This document shows positions 1 to 4,853 of a stretch of DNA of 5,344 bases, in pieces. The stretch lies in the NCBI GenBank assembly GCA_005879205.1, contig VBLD01000159.1, positions 2,453-7,796 of the forward strand, written 5' to 3'. The position numbers and the translations under genes were made by a program. The notes beneath the pieces were generated by a model. That model was not told the DNA's origin and made no database searches. It worked only from the letters and a program-made list of their open reading frames with translations. The stretch is from Deltaproteobacteria bacterium (lineage in GTDB: Bacteria; Desulfobacterota; Binatia; DP-6). Numbering within the stretch: position 1 is the first letter of the stretch; each line of letters begins with the position of its first letter.

Positions 1-1
1 C

Positions 2-826
2 ATGTGTGCGGGCTTCGCGCTGGTCGGCGCCGTCCTGTCCTCGCACGGCCTGCCCGCGGCGCCCTTCGGGCTCGCGGTGGGCGCCCTCATCGCCGGCGTG
101 GTGACGGCTACGGCGAGCGCCCGGGTGATCGACCACTTCCGAACGAGCCTCGCACAGCGACAGGACGAGCTCGCGGCCTTCTCGACCCGCCTCATGTCGG
201 TGCACGAGGAGGAGCGACGCCGGGTGTCGCGCGAGCTCCACGAGGAGCTCGGATCGTCGCTGACGGCGATCCTCTCGTACCTCTGGCTCTTCGACCGCCA
301 GCGTCCCGAGGACGTCGTGACGCTGCGGAGCCGCGCGGCCGACGCGCGCCGGCTCGTCGCCAAGACGATTGCCGAGATGCGCGAGCTCTCGCAGGACCTG
401 CGTCCGTTGGCGCTCGACGACTACGGACTGCTCCCCTCCCTGGATTCTCAGGTGAAGACGTTCACGGAGCGTCACGGCATCGCCGCCACCTTCGTCGCCC
501 ACGGCGTTCCGGAGCGACTGCCGACGGACATCGAGACCGCCGTCTACAGGATCACGCAGGAGGCGCTGACCAACGTGGTGCGGCACGCGGGGGCACGTCG
601 CGTGCGCGTGGCCCTCAGCGCGGTCGAGACGGAGCTCTGCCTCGAGGTGGAGGACGACGGGGTCGGCCTCTCGCCCAAGCCGAAGAACGGGGACGCGGGG
701 ACCGGCCTGATCGGCATCCGCGAACGGGTGCGGGCGCTCGGTGGCAGCGTGAGCATCACGTCGGGAAGCGGCGCGCACCTGCGGATACGGCTTCCGATCC
801 CCGGGCCGCGCGCGATGCGCGCCTGA
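2..826 (+). CDS. NarL/UhpB-type sensor histidine kinase, 5'-partial
   Basis: This is the C-terminal part of a membrane-bound two-component histidine kinase that would autophosphorylate and pass phosphate to a LuxR/NarL-type response regulator. Residues 2-41 are hydrophobic and can form one or two membrane helices. The HisKA_3 dimerisation domain follows (about 67-135), with the phospho-acceptor His80 in the motif RRRVSRELHEELGSSLTAI. The HATPase_c domain spans about 175-265: N-box QEALTNVVRHA (186-196, Asn191), G1 box DDGVG (218-222) and G2 box GTGLIGIRERV (233-243). All catalytic motifs are present. The ATG at base 2 lies at the window edge and no ribosome binding site can be seen, so the true start and any extra membrane or sensor segments probably lie upstream. 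No response regulator is next to it inside the window. It ends 19 bases from the convergent hydrolase gene. The family call is secure; the signal sensed is unknown. Confidence 0.92.
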   Translation: MCAGFALVGAVLSSHGLPAAPFGLAVGALIAGVVTATASARVIDHFRTSLAQRQDELAAFSTRLMSVHEEERRRVSRELHEELGSSLTAILSYLWLFDRQRPEDVVTLRSRAADARRLVAKTIAEMRELSQDLRPLALDDYGLLPSLDSQVKTFTERHGIAATFVAHGVPERLPTDIETAVYRITQEALTNVVRHAGARRVRVALSAVETELCLEVEDDGVGLSPKPKNGDAGTGLIGIRERVRALGGSVSITSGSGAHLRIRLPIPGPRAMRA

Positions 827-844
827 CCGCGGGCGCCGCCGCGG
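827..844. terminator. GC hairpin in the convergent gap, possible bidirectional terminator
   Basis: CCGCGG at 827-832 pairs with CCGCGG at 839-844 around a 6-base loop, filling almost all of the 19-base gap between the convergent kinase and hydrolase genes. A second GC hairpin, GCGCGC/gat/GCGCGC at 808-822, lies just upstream in the last codons of the kinase. Neither is followed by a T run, so a classical intrinsic terminator is not shown. Position is the main argument. Confidence 0.3.
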
Positions 845-845
845 C

Positions 846-1934
846 TCAGGACCCGGTCGGCAAGAGCCCGACGTCGCGGAGCAGGGTGCGGACGGCGCGC
901 AGGGCCGCACCGCGCCGGAACTGCGCCACGTGCCCGCCCGGGTACCAGTGGATGCGCGGCCGGCCCCAGTGGCGCCAGAGCGCGTCCGCGTGCGCCGGCG
1001 GGCAGATGCCGTCGCCGAGGGCCGCGATGATGAGCCGCCGGTCGAAGGGCACCAGCGGCGAACGAGCGAGCGGCGCGTGCACCCGGGTGAGGTCGCGGAG
1101 CGTGTCCAGGCTCCACCCGTAGCTGCGGGCGAGGGCGAGGCGCGGATCGTCGCCGTCGCCCGCCCACATCATCTCGGCGAGCGAGGCGAGTGGGATCATC
1201 GGGACGGCGAACGCAAGCTCGGGCTCCACCGAGGCGAGAAGCGCCGTCGTGTAGCCGCCGAGGCTCATGCCGAAGGCGCCGACCGGTCCCGTGCCCGCCG
1301 TCCGGCAGTGGCGGAGAAGCGCCCGCAGCTCGTAGATCGCCTGCGCGAACGCCTCGTTGGTCCGGACCACGTCGAGGCCGAAGAACCCGCGACCCGACGG
1401 CCCCGAGCCGGCCCCGGTGCGGGGGCCGTGGTACGGGAGCACGTAGATGACGACATCGACGCCGGCGCGGTAGAAGCGGCGCGCTTCGAACGCGAGCCGT
1501 TCGAGCCAGAGATGGCCGCCCGCGTAGCCGTGGACGCAGAGCATGGCCGGATGCCCCGCCCGGCGATGGCGCCACCAGAGCGCCACGCCGGCCCGGTCGA
1601 CCGCCAGCGCGGCCTCGGGGAAGACCGGCACGAAGGCGCTCTCGTATCGCAGGCGGACGAGATCGCCGTCCACGAGTCGCCGGATCCGGCGCTCCTCGAC
1701 GCGAAGCGGAGCCGGCGCCGCGAAGAACGCGCCGGGTTCGTCGACGAATCGGGGGTCGGCGTAGAACTCGCGCGCGCGGGCCAGTCGCTCGCGCAGGCCC
1801 GTCCCCACGGGCGCCTCGAGTGGCTGCCGGCGGAGGTAGCGCTCGAGGACGAAGCGGTCCAGCCGGGCCCCCGCCCCGAGCAAGAGCGACTCGAAGCGGG
1901 TGACGGCGGGCAGAGCCGAGCGCACGGCGGACAT
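846..1934 (-). CDS. ABHD18-like alpha/beta hydrolase
   Basis: This is an intact 362-residue serine hydrolase of the alpha/beta fold. The oxyanion segment CVHGYAGG lies at 133-140, and the nucleophile elbow GMSLGG (222-227) contains Ser224. The likely acid is Asp308 in ALGDGICPP and the catalytic base His335 in YPGGHVAQF. The order of blocks fits what I recall of the bacterial relatives of ABHD18: an N-terminal cap of about 125 residues, HRRAGHPAMLCVHGYAGG, VVIYVLPYHGPR, NEAFAQAIYELRALL, GMSLGGYTTALLASVEPELA, then VPMIPLASLAE. No signal peptide is seen, so it is probably cytoplasmic; its substrate is unknown. The ATG at 1934 is preceded by an in-frame TAG five codons upstream, which fixes the maximal start; the Shine-Dalgarno sequence is weak. 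Third positions are almost all G or C, as expected for a living gene here. It faces away from the methyltransferase remnant, across a 224-base divergent spacer. Confidence 0.9.
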   Translation of the reverse strand: MSAVRSALPAVTRFESLLLGAGARLDRFVLERYLRRQPLEAPVGTGLRERLARAREFYADPRFVDEPGAFFAAPAPLRVEERRIRRLVDGDLVRLRYESAFVPVFPEAALAVDRAGVALWWRHRRAGHPAMLCVHGYAGGHLWLERLAFEARRFYRAGVDVVIYVLPYHGPRTGAGSGPSGRGFFGLDVVRTNEAFAQAIYELRALLRHCRTAGTGPVGAFGMSLGGYTTALLASVEPELAFAVPMIPLASLAEMMWAGDGDDPRLALARSYGWSLDTLRDLTRVHAPLARSPLVPFDRRLIIAALGDGICPPAHADALWRHWGRPRIHWYPGGHVAQFRRGAALRAVRTLLRDVGLLPTGS

Positions 1935-2053
1935 GGCCGGTCCGCTCTAGCAGGCCATCCTTTCCGGTACCAACGGACGGCCTGATGGGACGCTTTCCGG
2001 GGCCCGCATGCCCCGGCTGCCCCCGCCGCACCGCTTTCTCTCGCCCCACCCAC

Positions 2054-2107
2054 GTGCGCGCGGCGAGCGCGCACCTCACGAGTTCGTGCACAACGCCGTG
2101 AGCTCGT
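2054..2107. repeat. Cluster of dyads in the divergent intergenic region
   Basis: The 1935-2158 spacer holds no gene that I can support, but it holds stacked inverted repeats. GTGCGCGC (2054-2061) and GCGCGCAC (2067-2074) form a perfect 8-bp stem with a 5-base loop. CACGA (2077-2081) and TCGTG (2084-2088) form a near-continuous palindrome. CTCACG (2075-2080) and CGTGAG (2097-2102) form a wider dyad enclosing it. The position between two divergent starts (1934 minus, 2159 plus) suits operator or attenuator functions. No clear -35/-10 pair was found on either strand. Confidence 0.5.
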
Positions 2108-2143
2108 TACCTGTCGCCCGGGGGTTCCGGAGACCCGGCGGCT

Positions 2144-2150
2144 AGAGGAG
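2144..2150 (+). promoter_or_regulatory. Ribosome binding site AGAGGAG before GTG 2159
   Basis: AGAGGAG lies eight bases before the GTG at 2159. This is good Shine-Dalgarno spacing, and it marks the original start of the methyltransferase gene even though its reading frame closes after 13 codons. Confidence 0.55.
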
Positions 2151-2158
2151 CAACCACC

Positions 2159-2456
2159 GTGCCTGAGCGCATGAGTCGGGAAGCGCTCGAAGCTTCGTGA
2201 CTGTTCGCCGTCGCCGCATGAACCGGGGTTCTTATGGCAGGAACGGCGACGCGAGGTGTACCTTCGCGACCAGTTTCTCGCGCTCCTCCCACCGCCGCGA
2301 AGGCTCACGCTCGACCTCGGCTGCGGCGAGGGACGTCTCTCGCGCGACCTGGAGACGCGCGGCCACCGCGTCGTCGGCGTCGACGGGTCGCCCACTCTGG
2401 TCCGGCTGGCGCGCGAGGCTGATGCCGACATCGCTCGGCCCACCGATGACCGCACC
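2159..2456 (+). pseudogene. Class I SAM-dependent methyltransferase, broken N-terminal fragment
   Basis: A ribosome binding site and GTG at 2159 open a frame reading MPERMSREALEAS, which meets TGA at 2198-2200. In another frame, open from 2175 on, the sequence reads FLWQERRREVYLRDQFLALL and then TLDLGCGEGRLSRDL, followed by RVVGVDGSPTLVRLAREADADI. GCGEG is motif I (the glycine-rich SAM-binding loop) and VVGVDGS is the strand ending in the acidic residue that contacts the SAM ribose. So the first Rossmann beta-alpha-beta unit is recognisable, but motifs II and III and the substrate domain are missing. After ADADIARP the frame runs on to 2543 as low-complexity sequence unlike the family, so homology probably ends near 2435-2456. 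The frame change between about 2187 and 2235 and the lost C-terminal two thirds argue for a dead gene. GTG 2256 would be an internal start for the surviving part only. Confidence 0.7.
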
Positions 2457-2870
2457 GGCAGAGGCGGTGGAGTGATCGCCGCCCGTGCTCCAAGCCTATT
2501 GCGCTCGGGATCAGAAGGGGCGTATGGGTTCGGCACTCTTTGATACGCCCGCGCACGGCTCCCACGAGCGCAGCACCGAGTGGCGCGTCCGGCGCCCTCC
2601 TGACCCTGTGAGCCAGAACGAGACCAGGATGGAACGGCTCACAGCGCGTGGCGTTCGACGAACGTCGTAGGAGAGAGTCGAGCGCACAGCGAGGCTCTCC
2701 GGGGATGGGGGATAGCCTCCATTGCCCGACACGCTGTTGGCGTCCCCGCGCCAGCATCCTCCCGGGAATCTCCCTTCCTCTGCGATGTGTTGCTCGGCCG
2801 ACCGGGCGACACCTCGGAGCGGAAAGGCGGAAGGTGGAAGGAGCGGAACAGGGCCACTGGAGGCCACCAT
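2457..2870. other. Non-coding stretch with an inverted repeat and a polypurine run
   Basis: I find no gene here. All open frames lack family motifs, and their codon third positions are far less G/C-biased than in the real genes. Two structures stand out. CTGTGAGCC (2606-2614) and GGCTCACAG (2636-2644) form a perfect 9-bp inverted repeat with a 21-base spacer. Around 2818-2853 the plus strand is almost pure purine, with repeated GGAAGG units, leading into the ribosome binding site of the next ORF. Confidence 0.4.
2858..2863 (+). promoter_or_regulatory. Ribosome binding site TGGAGG before ATG 2871
   Basis: TGGAGG followed by seven bases and ATG is one of the best translation-start signals in the window. 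It decides the start of the small ORF at 2871 over the upstream in-frame start at 2787, which has no such signal. Confidence 0.5.
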
Positions 2871-3071
2871 ATGGGCCGGTTGATCGAGTTGGCTGAGCGG
2901 ATCGAGCAGGGATGGAGGAGTCCCCGGGATCAAGCGGCTGCCGCCGTGGCATATCTCCGGGAGACGGTCGCGCGGTTGCTCGCGGGAGCCGGAACGCGCG
3001 TGGCGGGCGAGAACGGCGCGAGTCGTTCCAAGGCGGAAGGCAAAAGGCTTCACCGTCCAACGCCTGATTGA
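2871..3071 (+). CDS. Hypothetical small protein (66 aa)
   Basis: I do not recognise this protein. The ATG is well placed after TGGAGG. Residues 1-46 (MGRLIELAERIEQGW, then SPRDQAAAAVAYLRETVARLL) look like one or two amphipathic helices with Glu/Arg patterning, compatible with a small dimeric or regulatory protein. The last 25 residues are basic and low-complexity and look less protein-like. Third-position G/C is about 70 %, lower than in the intact neighbours. A second open frame takes over near 3031 and runs to TAA at 3151-3153, reading GFTVQRLIEPNAGSTTRF; a one-base shift near 3020-3045 would make a longer protein of about 94 residues. It lies among gene remnants, so it may itself be a fragment. 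No function is proposed. Confidence 0.45.
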   Translation: MGRLIELAERIEQGWRSPRDQAAAAVAYLRETVARLLAGAGTRVAGENGASRSKAEGKRLHRPTPD

Positions 3072-3077
3072 ACCCAA

Positions 3078-3250
3078 TGCCGGATCGACGACGCGCTTTC
3101 ACGGGGTAGCCCTGCTCAAGTTGCCCCACGCCTCTCGGGCTTCCGTAACGTAAAGGGCGTGGCGACCTCAACGTGTTCTGGGCACCACCAGGTGTTCAGG
3201 CATGATGGTCGCTCAGGTCGATGACGAGAAGCGCGTCGTCGATCCCGGCA
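3078..3250. repeat. Inverted repeat pair, 17 bp perfect (about 21 bp with one indel)
   Basis: GGATCGACGACGCGCTT at 3082-3098 is the exact reverse complement of 3229-3245. Allowing one missing G, the match extends outward to TGCC on both sides (3078 and 3250). The arms enclose about 130 bases (3099-3228). The right arm is also the 3' end of the winged-helix coding region on the minus strand. No target-site duplication is visible next to either arm. It could be a small MITE-like unit, an inverted duplication scar or a dyad site. Confidence 0.6.
3173..3200. repeat. Direct repeat GTGTTC(T/A)GG with 19-base period
   Basis: GTGTTCTGG (3173-3181) and GTGTTCAGG (3192-3200) are spaced 19 bases start to start, about two helical turns, at the 3' end of the winged-helix remnant. 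The sequence between them contains CTGG/CCAG symmetry. It could be a protein-binding site, but chance cannot be excluded for units this short. Confidence 0.3.
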
Positions 3251-3565
3251 CGTGTGCGCCGACCTGAAGGTGCCATGCGGCCGGAGCGATCAGCTCGATG
3301 ACGCGTGCCACGGGAGACGGCGCCAGCTCAAAGACCCGGCCGTATCGAACCGCGTAGCGCGAGTACCAGCGGGCCGCGCTGGGTCCGCCGGACACGTCGC
3401 CGCTCAGTGCCTCGTCGGCGGCGCGATCATCCCCTGCTGCTCGAGGTCGGCCACCAGCTGCTCGACGACGACGAGCGGCCAGCGGAGCGCGGCGGCGATG
3501 GTGACGGCATCGGCGCCGGGGTGGTCGGCGATGCGCCGCAACACGAGCGCGTGGGCCAAGCTCAT
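3196..3565 (-). pseudogene. Winged-helix (MarR-like) DNA-binding protein with two apparent frameshifts
   Basis: Three consecutive minus-strand segments read as one protein of about 122 residues. Segment 1 starts at ATG 3565 with ALVLRRIADHPGADAVTIAA, followed by LVVVEQLVADLEQQGMIAPP. This is a helix-turn-helix with a recognition helix and the start of a wing, and it stops at 3404-3406. Segment 2, in another frame, continues DEALSGDVSGGPSAARWYSR, then VARVIELIAPAAWHLQVGAHVPG. Segment 3 finishes IDDALLVIDLSDHHA with TGA at 3196-3198. Each junction is repaired by adding one G: near 3416, ccg-gac, and near 3245, a GGG run. Third positions are nearly all G/C through all three segments, which strongly supports real coding history in each. 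No good ribosome binding site precedes ATG 3565; GTG codons just upstream (VAVASPYVM) are alternative starts. Its role was probably transcriptional control; ligand and targets are unknown. Whether it is dead or misread is undecided. Confidence 0.6.
3335..3353. repeat. 19-bp direct repeat, copy 1
   Basis: CCCGGCCGTATCGAACCGC occurs here and again, perfectly, at 4295-4313, 960 bases away in the same orientation. This copy lies inside the winged-helix remnant (minus-strand residues AVRYGR). The match ends sharply on both sides. Confidence 0.75.
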
Positions 3566-3654
3566 CACGTAGGGCGATGCCACGGCCACGCGAGTAACCC
3601 GCGCACCGGGGCACCGTCCAGAGGGGGTTTCCCGTATCGGGGGTTCTGCGCCCA

Positions 3655-3837
3655 CTACAGCGAAGCCGGCGCGCCGGAGCCTCGATGCAACGTGGTCGCC
3701 ACCGTGCATCGCGCGCTTCGCATCAGGACCCGAAGACCCAGCGGCGCCTGCAACGCCGCTTGAATCACTTCGGCGGCCGCCGCGGCGTCCTTGGCGTACG
3801 CCTCCGCGATCACGCCCTCGGGGCCGATCGGGTTCAT
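3655..3837 (-). pseudogene. Unidentified coding fragment (MNPIGPEGVIAEAYAKD)
   Basis: I do not recognise the family. From ATG 3837 the minus strand reads MNPIGPEGVIAEAYAKDAAA, then AEVIQAALQAPLGLRVLM. Its first 25 or so codons end almost without exception in G or C, as expected for real coding sequence here. After about residue 30 the bias fades, and the last 20 residues look like out-of-frame sequence; another frame (VASRLRRAGFAVVGAEPPI, about 3622-3700) becomes more protein-like there. Upstream the frame stays open only 12 codons, to a TGA, and no ribosome binding site is seen. A dyad lies 32 bases upstream of the ATG. The likeliest reading is a short remnant of a larger gene, possibly with a frameshift near residue 40. 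No function is offered. Confidence 0.4.
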
Positions 3838-3868
3838 CGCCGATACCGACGCTGCCAGACGAGCACCG

Positions 3869-3895
3869 GATCACCGTGGCATGGTGATCACGGTG
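3869..3895. repeat. Overlapping dyads upstream of the 3837 fragment
   Basis: GATCACC (3869-3875) pairs with GGTGATC (3883-3889) across 7 bases. CACCGTG (3872-3878) pairs with CACGGTG (3889-3895) across 10 bases. The two dyads overlap, so the site could adopt either of two hairpins or bind a dimeric regulator. It lies just upstream of the minus-strand start at 3837. Confidence 0.4.
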
Positions 3896-3948
3896 GGAGC
3901 TTCTCGGGGCTCGCACGAGGCGCCTTCTCCGAAAGCCGGCGAGCGCGA

Positions 3949-3986
3949 ACCGCACAGTTACCTCACAGTCGACATTACCGCACAGT
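3949..3986. repeat. Three direct copies of ACC(G/T)CACAGT
   Basis: ACCGCACAGT (3949-3958), ACCTCACAGT (3960-3969) and ACCGCACAGT (3977-3986) stand in tandem with start-to-start spacings of 11 and 17 bases, ending about 50 bases before the tRNA. Such clusters often mark multi-site binding of a regulator or a recombinase; nothing in the window identifies the protein. Confidence 0.5.
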
Positions 3987-3991
3987 CGGGG

Positions 3992-4021
3992 TTGTCGGGC
4001 AGGGTGCGGCGATGGTAAGTG
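3992..4021 (+). promoter_or_regulatory. Weak candidate promoter for the tRNA
   Basis: TTGTCG (3992-3997) and TAAGTG (4016-4021) are separated by 18 bases and lie 16 bases before the tRNA 5' end. Each matches the sigma-70 consensus at about half the positions. The placement is right but the match is poor. Confidence 0.22.
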
Positions 4022-4037
4022 CCTGACTTCGCAGCAC

Positions 4038-4111
4038 GCGCCCGTAGCTCAGCTGGATAGAGCGTCAGGCTTCGAACCTGCAGGTCGGGTGTTCGACTCA
4101 CCCCGGGCGCG
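4038..4111 (+). tRNA. tRNA-Arg (anticodon TCG)
   Basis: A full cloverleaf folds by hand. The acceptor GCGCCCG (4038-4044) pairs perfectly with CGGGCGC (4104-4110), with G73 at 4111. The D stem is GCTC/GAGC. The anticodon stem is TCAGG/CCTGC with loop CTTCGAA and anticodon TCG at 4072-4074, which reads CGA (Arg). The variable loop is AGGTC, and the T stem GGGTG/CACCC closes the loop TTCGACT. The only flaw is a T27/C43 mismatch at the top of the anticodon stem. CCA is not encoded (CTG follows). The minus-strand open frame across this locus, with its PGVSRTPDLQVRSL stretch, is only the antisense translation of the tRNA. The gene sits within a stretch of broken protein genes. Confidence 0.93.
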
Positions 4112-4121
4112 CTGAGCGGGA

Positions 4122-4171
4122 CGGGCACTTGTGGGCGGTCAAGGTACCTTCGCGGGCCTTGACTGTGCCCG
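4122..4171 (+). terminator. Two-step hairpin downstream of the tRNA
   Basis: CGGGCAC (4122-4128) pairs with GTGCCCG (4165-4171), and inside it GTCAAGG (4138-4144) pairs with CCTTGAC (4157-4163) over a 12-base loop. One base on the right and nine on the left form the internal loop. It begins 10 bases after the tRNA and could end or process its transcript, although no T run follows. It could equally be a recombination or regulatory dyad. Confidence 0.35.
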
Positions 4172-4283
4172 ACGGGCAAGCGGACTCCGGTCTCCGCGTT
4201 GATGGGGACCCGCGCTCTAGCCCTCGCGCGTTTCCTCCCGTGCGGGCGTCCGCCATCATGCGCCACCATGGAATCGTCCTGTA

Positions 4284-4783
4284 CGATGAAGTCGCCCGGC
4301 CGTATCGAACCGCTCGCGCCGCGGATCGAGCCGGGCCGCGCGAGCTCGAGGAGCCCGTATGCCAGGCCCCACACGAAGCCGAGCAGGATGTAGACGCTCA
4401 CCGCGCCGTAGATCTCATCGCCCGTCACCTCGTCGGTCCCGAGCACGTAGTCGAGGATGAGGCGGATCGTGAAGACGTAGAAGACGATCGAGGTGGCGAG
4501 GGCGGCGCCGCGCACCGCCGGGGTCCCGACGAAGACGAACGCCCAGCGCGCGGCGAGCGAGGGCATCGCGAGGAGGAGCGCCGTGGCGAGCCGGCGCCGG
4601 TCGCGACTTGCCGCGTAGGCGCCCGAGAGCCCGATGGCCGTCGAGACGATCACCAGGAATGCCGCGCCCGACGAGCCCTTCGTCGAGCAGCGGGAAGAGC
4701 ACGAGTAGGACGATCAGGGAGGCGAGCAGCGCCCGGAGGCCGCCGCGCATCGTTGCCGGGACGTGGACCTCGCCGGGGGTCAC
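4284..4783 (-). pseudogene. Potassium-channel-like membrane protein, frameshifted and cut before the pore
   Basis: GTG 4783, about eight bases after an AGGGGGT Shine-Dalgarno, opens MTPGEVHVPATMRGGLRALL and a first membrane helix ending LVLFPLLDEG. At the GGG run 4676-4678 the coding shifts by one base and continues SSGAAFLVIVSTAIGLSGAY. Then come helices in RRLATALLLAMPSLAARWAF, AALATSIVFYVFTIRLILDY and IYGAVSVYILLGFVWGLAYG, followed by LLELARPGSIRGASGSIRPGD. This order of five helices and the VLGTDEVTGDEIYGAVSVYI segment resemble small bacterial Ion_trans_2-type channels, where a YFSF...TTVGYGD pore loop and a last helix follow. Here the family-like sequence ends at GDFI (about 4285) and nothing like a TVGYGD filter is found in any frame downstream. 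The remaining open frame to 3958 runs through the tRNA antisense and is not a protein. About 165 residues remain. The identification comes from memory of the family. Confidence 0.62.
4295..4313. repeat. 19-bp direct repeat, copy 2
   Basis: This is the second perfect copy of CCCGGCCGTATCGAACCGC (the first is at 3335-3353). It lies within ten bases of the point where the channel fragment loses family resemblance, and it is read in a different frame from copy 1. Confidence 0.75.
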
Positions 4784-4853
4784 CGCGGACCCCCTAGCGC
4801 CGATCGGTCGGAAAACTCAAACCGGGCCCGGGCGCGTCAGCAGGCGGCTCGTC

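Noticed and set aside
930..1985. 351-codon plus-strand open frame antisense to the hydrolase
   Set aside because: It is the antisense shadow of a gene with a full catalytic triad, and its composition is repetitive Arg/Glu/Pro.
544..2091. 515-codon minus-strand open frame over the kinase end and hydrolase
   Set aside because: Arg/Pro/Ala-rich shadow of the hydrolase frame with no domain motifs. GC-rich DNA has few stops in alternative frames.
2818..2853. Polypurine GGAAGG run as a tandem repeat or CRISPR-like array
   Set aside because: Units vary in length and there are no spacers or regular period. It is better read as a purine-rich leader to the ribosome binding site.
2305..3171. Minus-strand open frames over 2305-3171, including a 188-codon frame at 2511-3077
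   Set aside because: No motif, no codon bias and no ribosome binding site. Stretches such as PLSQLDQPAHMV give no family signal.
3078..3250. Insertion sequence with transposase
   Set aside because: Arms only 17-21 bp apart by 130 bases, no transposase coding and no target duplication. At most a MITE-like unit.
3602..3645. Similar GGGGGTTTCCC(G)TATC motifs at about 3622 and 5206
   Set aside because: The two sites match only with indels, over about 16 low-complexity bases. This is too weak to call a repeat family.
3958..4653. Long minus-strand open frame of 231 codons ending near 3958
   Set aside because: Only its first 120 or so codons are channel-like. The rest translates the antisense of the tRNA (the PGVSRTPDLQVRSL stretch) and low-complexity DNA.
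4129..4797. 222-codon plus-strand open frame opposite the channel fragment
   Set aside because: Charge-rich, repetitive composition typical of an antisense shadow. The minus strand carries the membrane helices.
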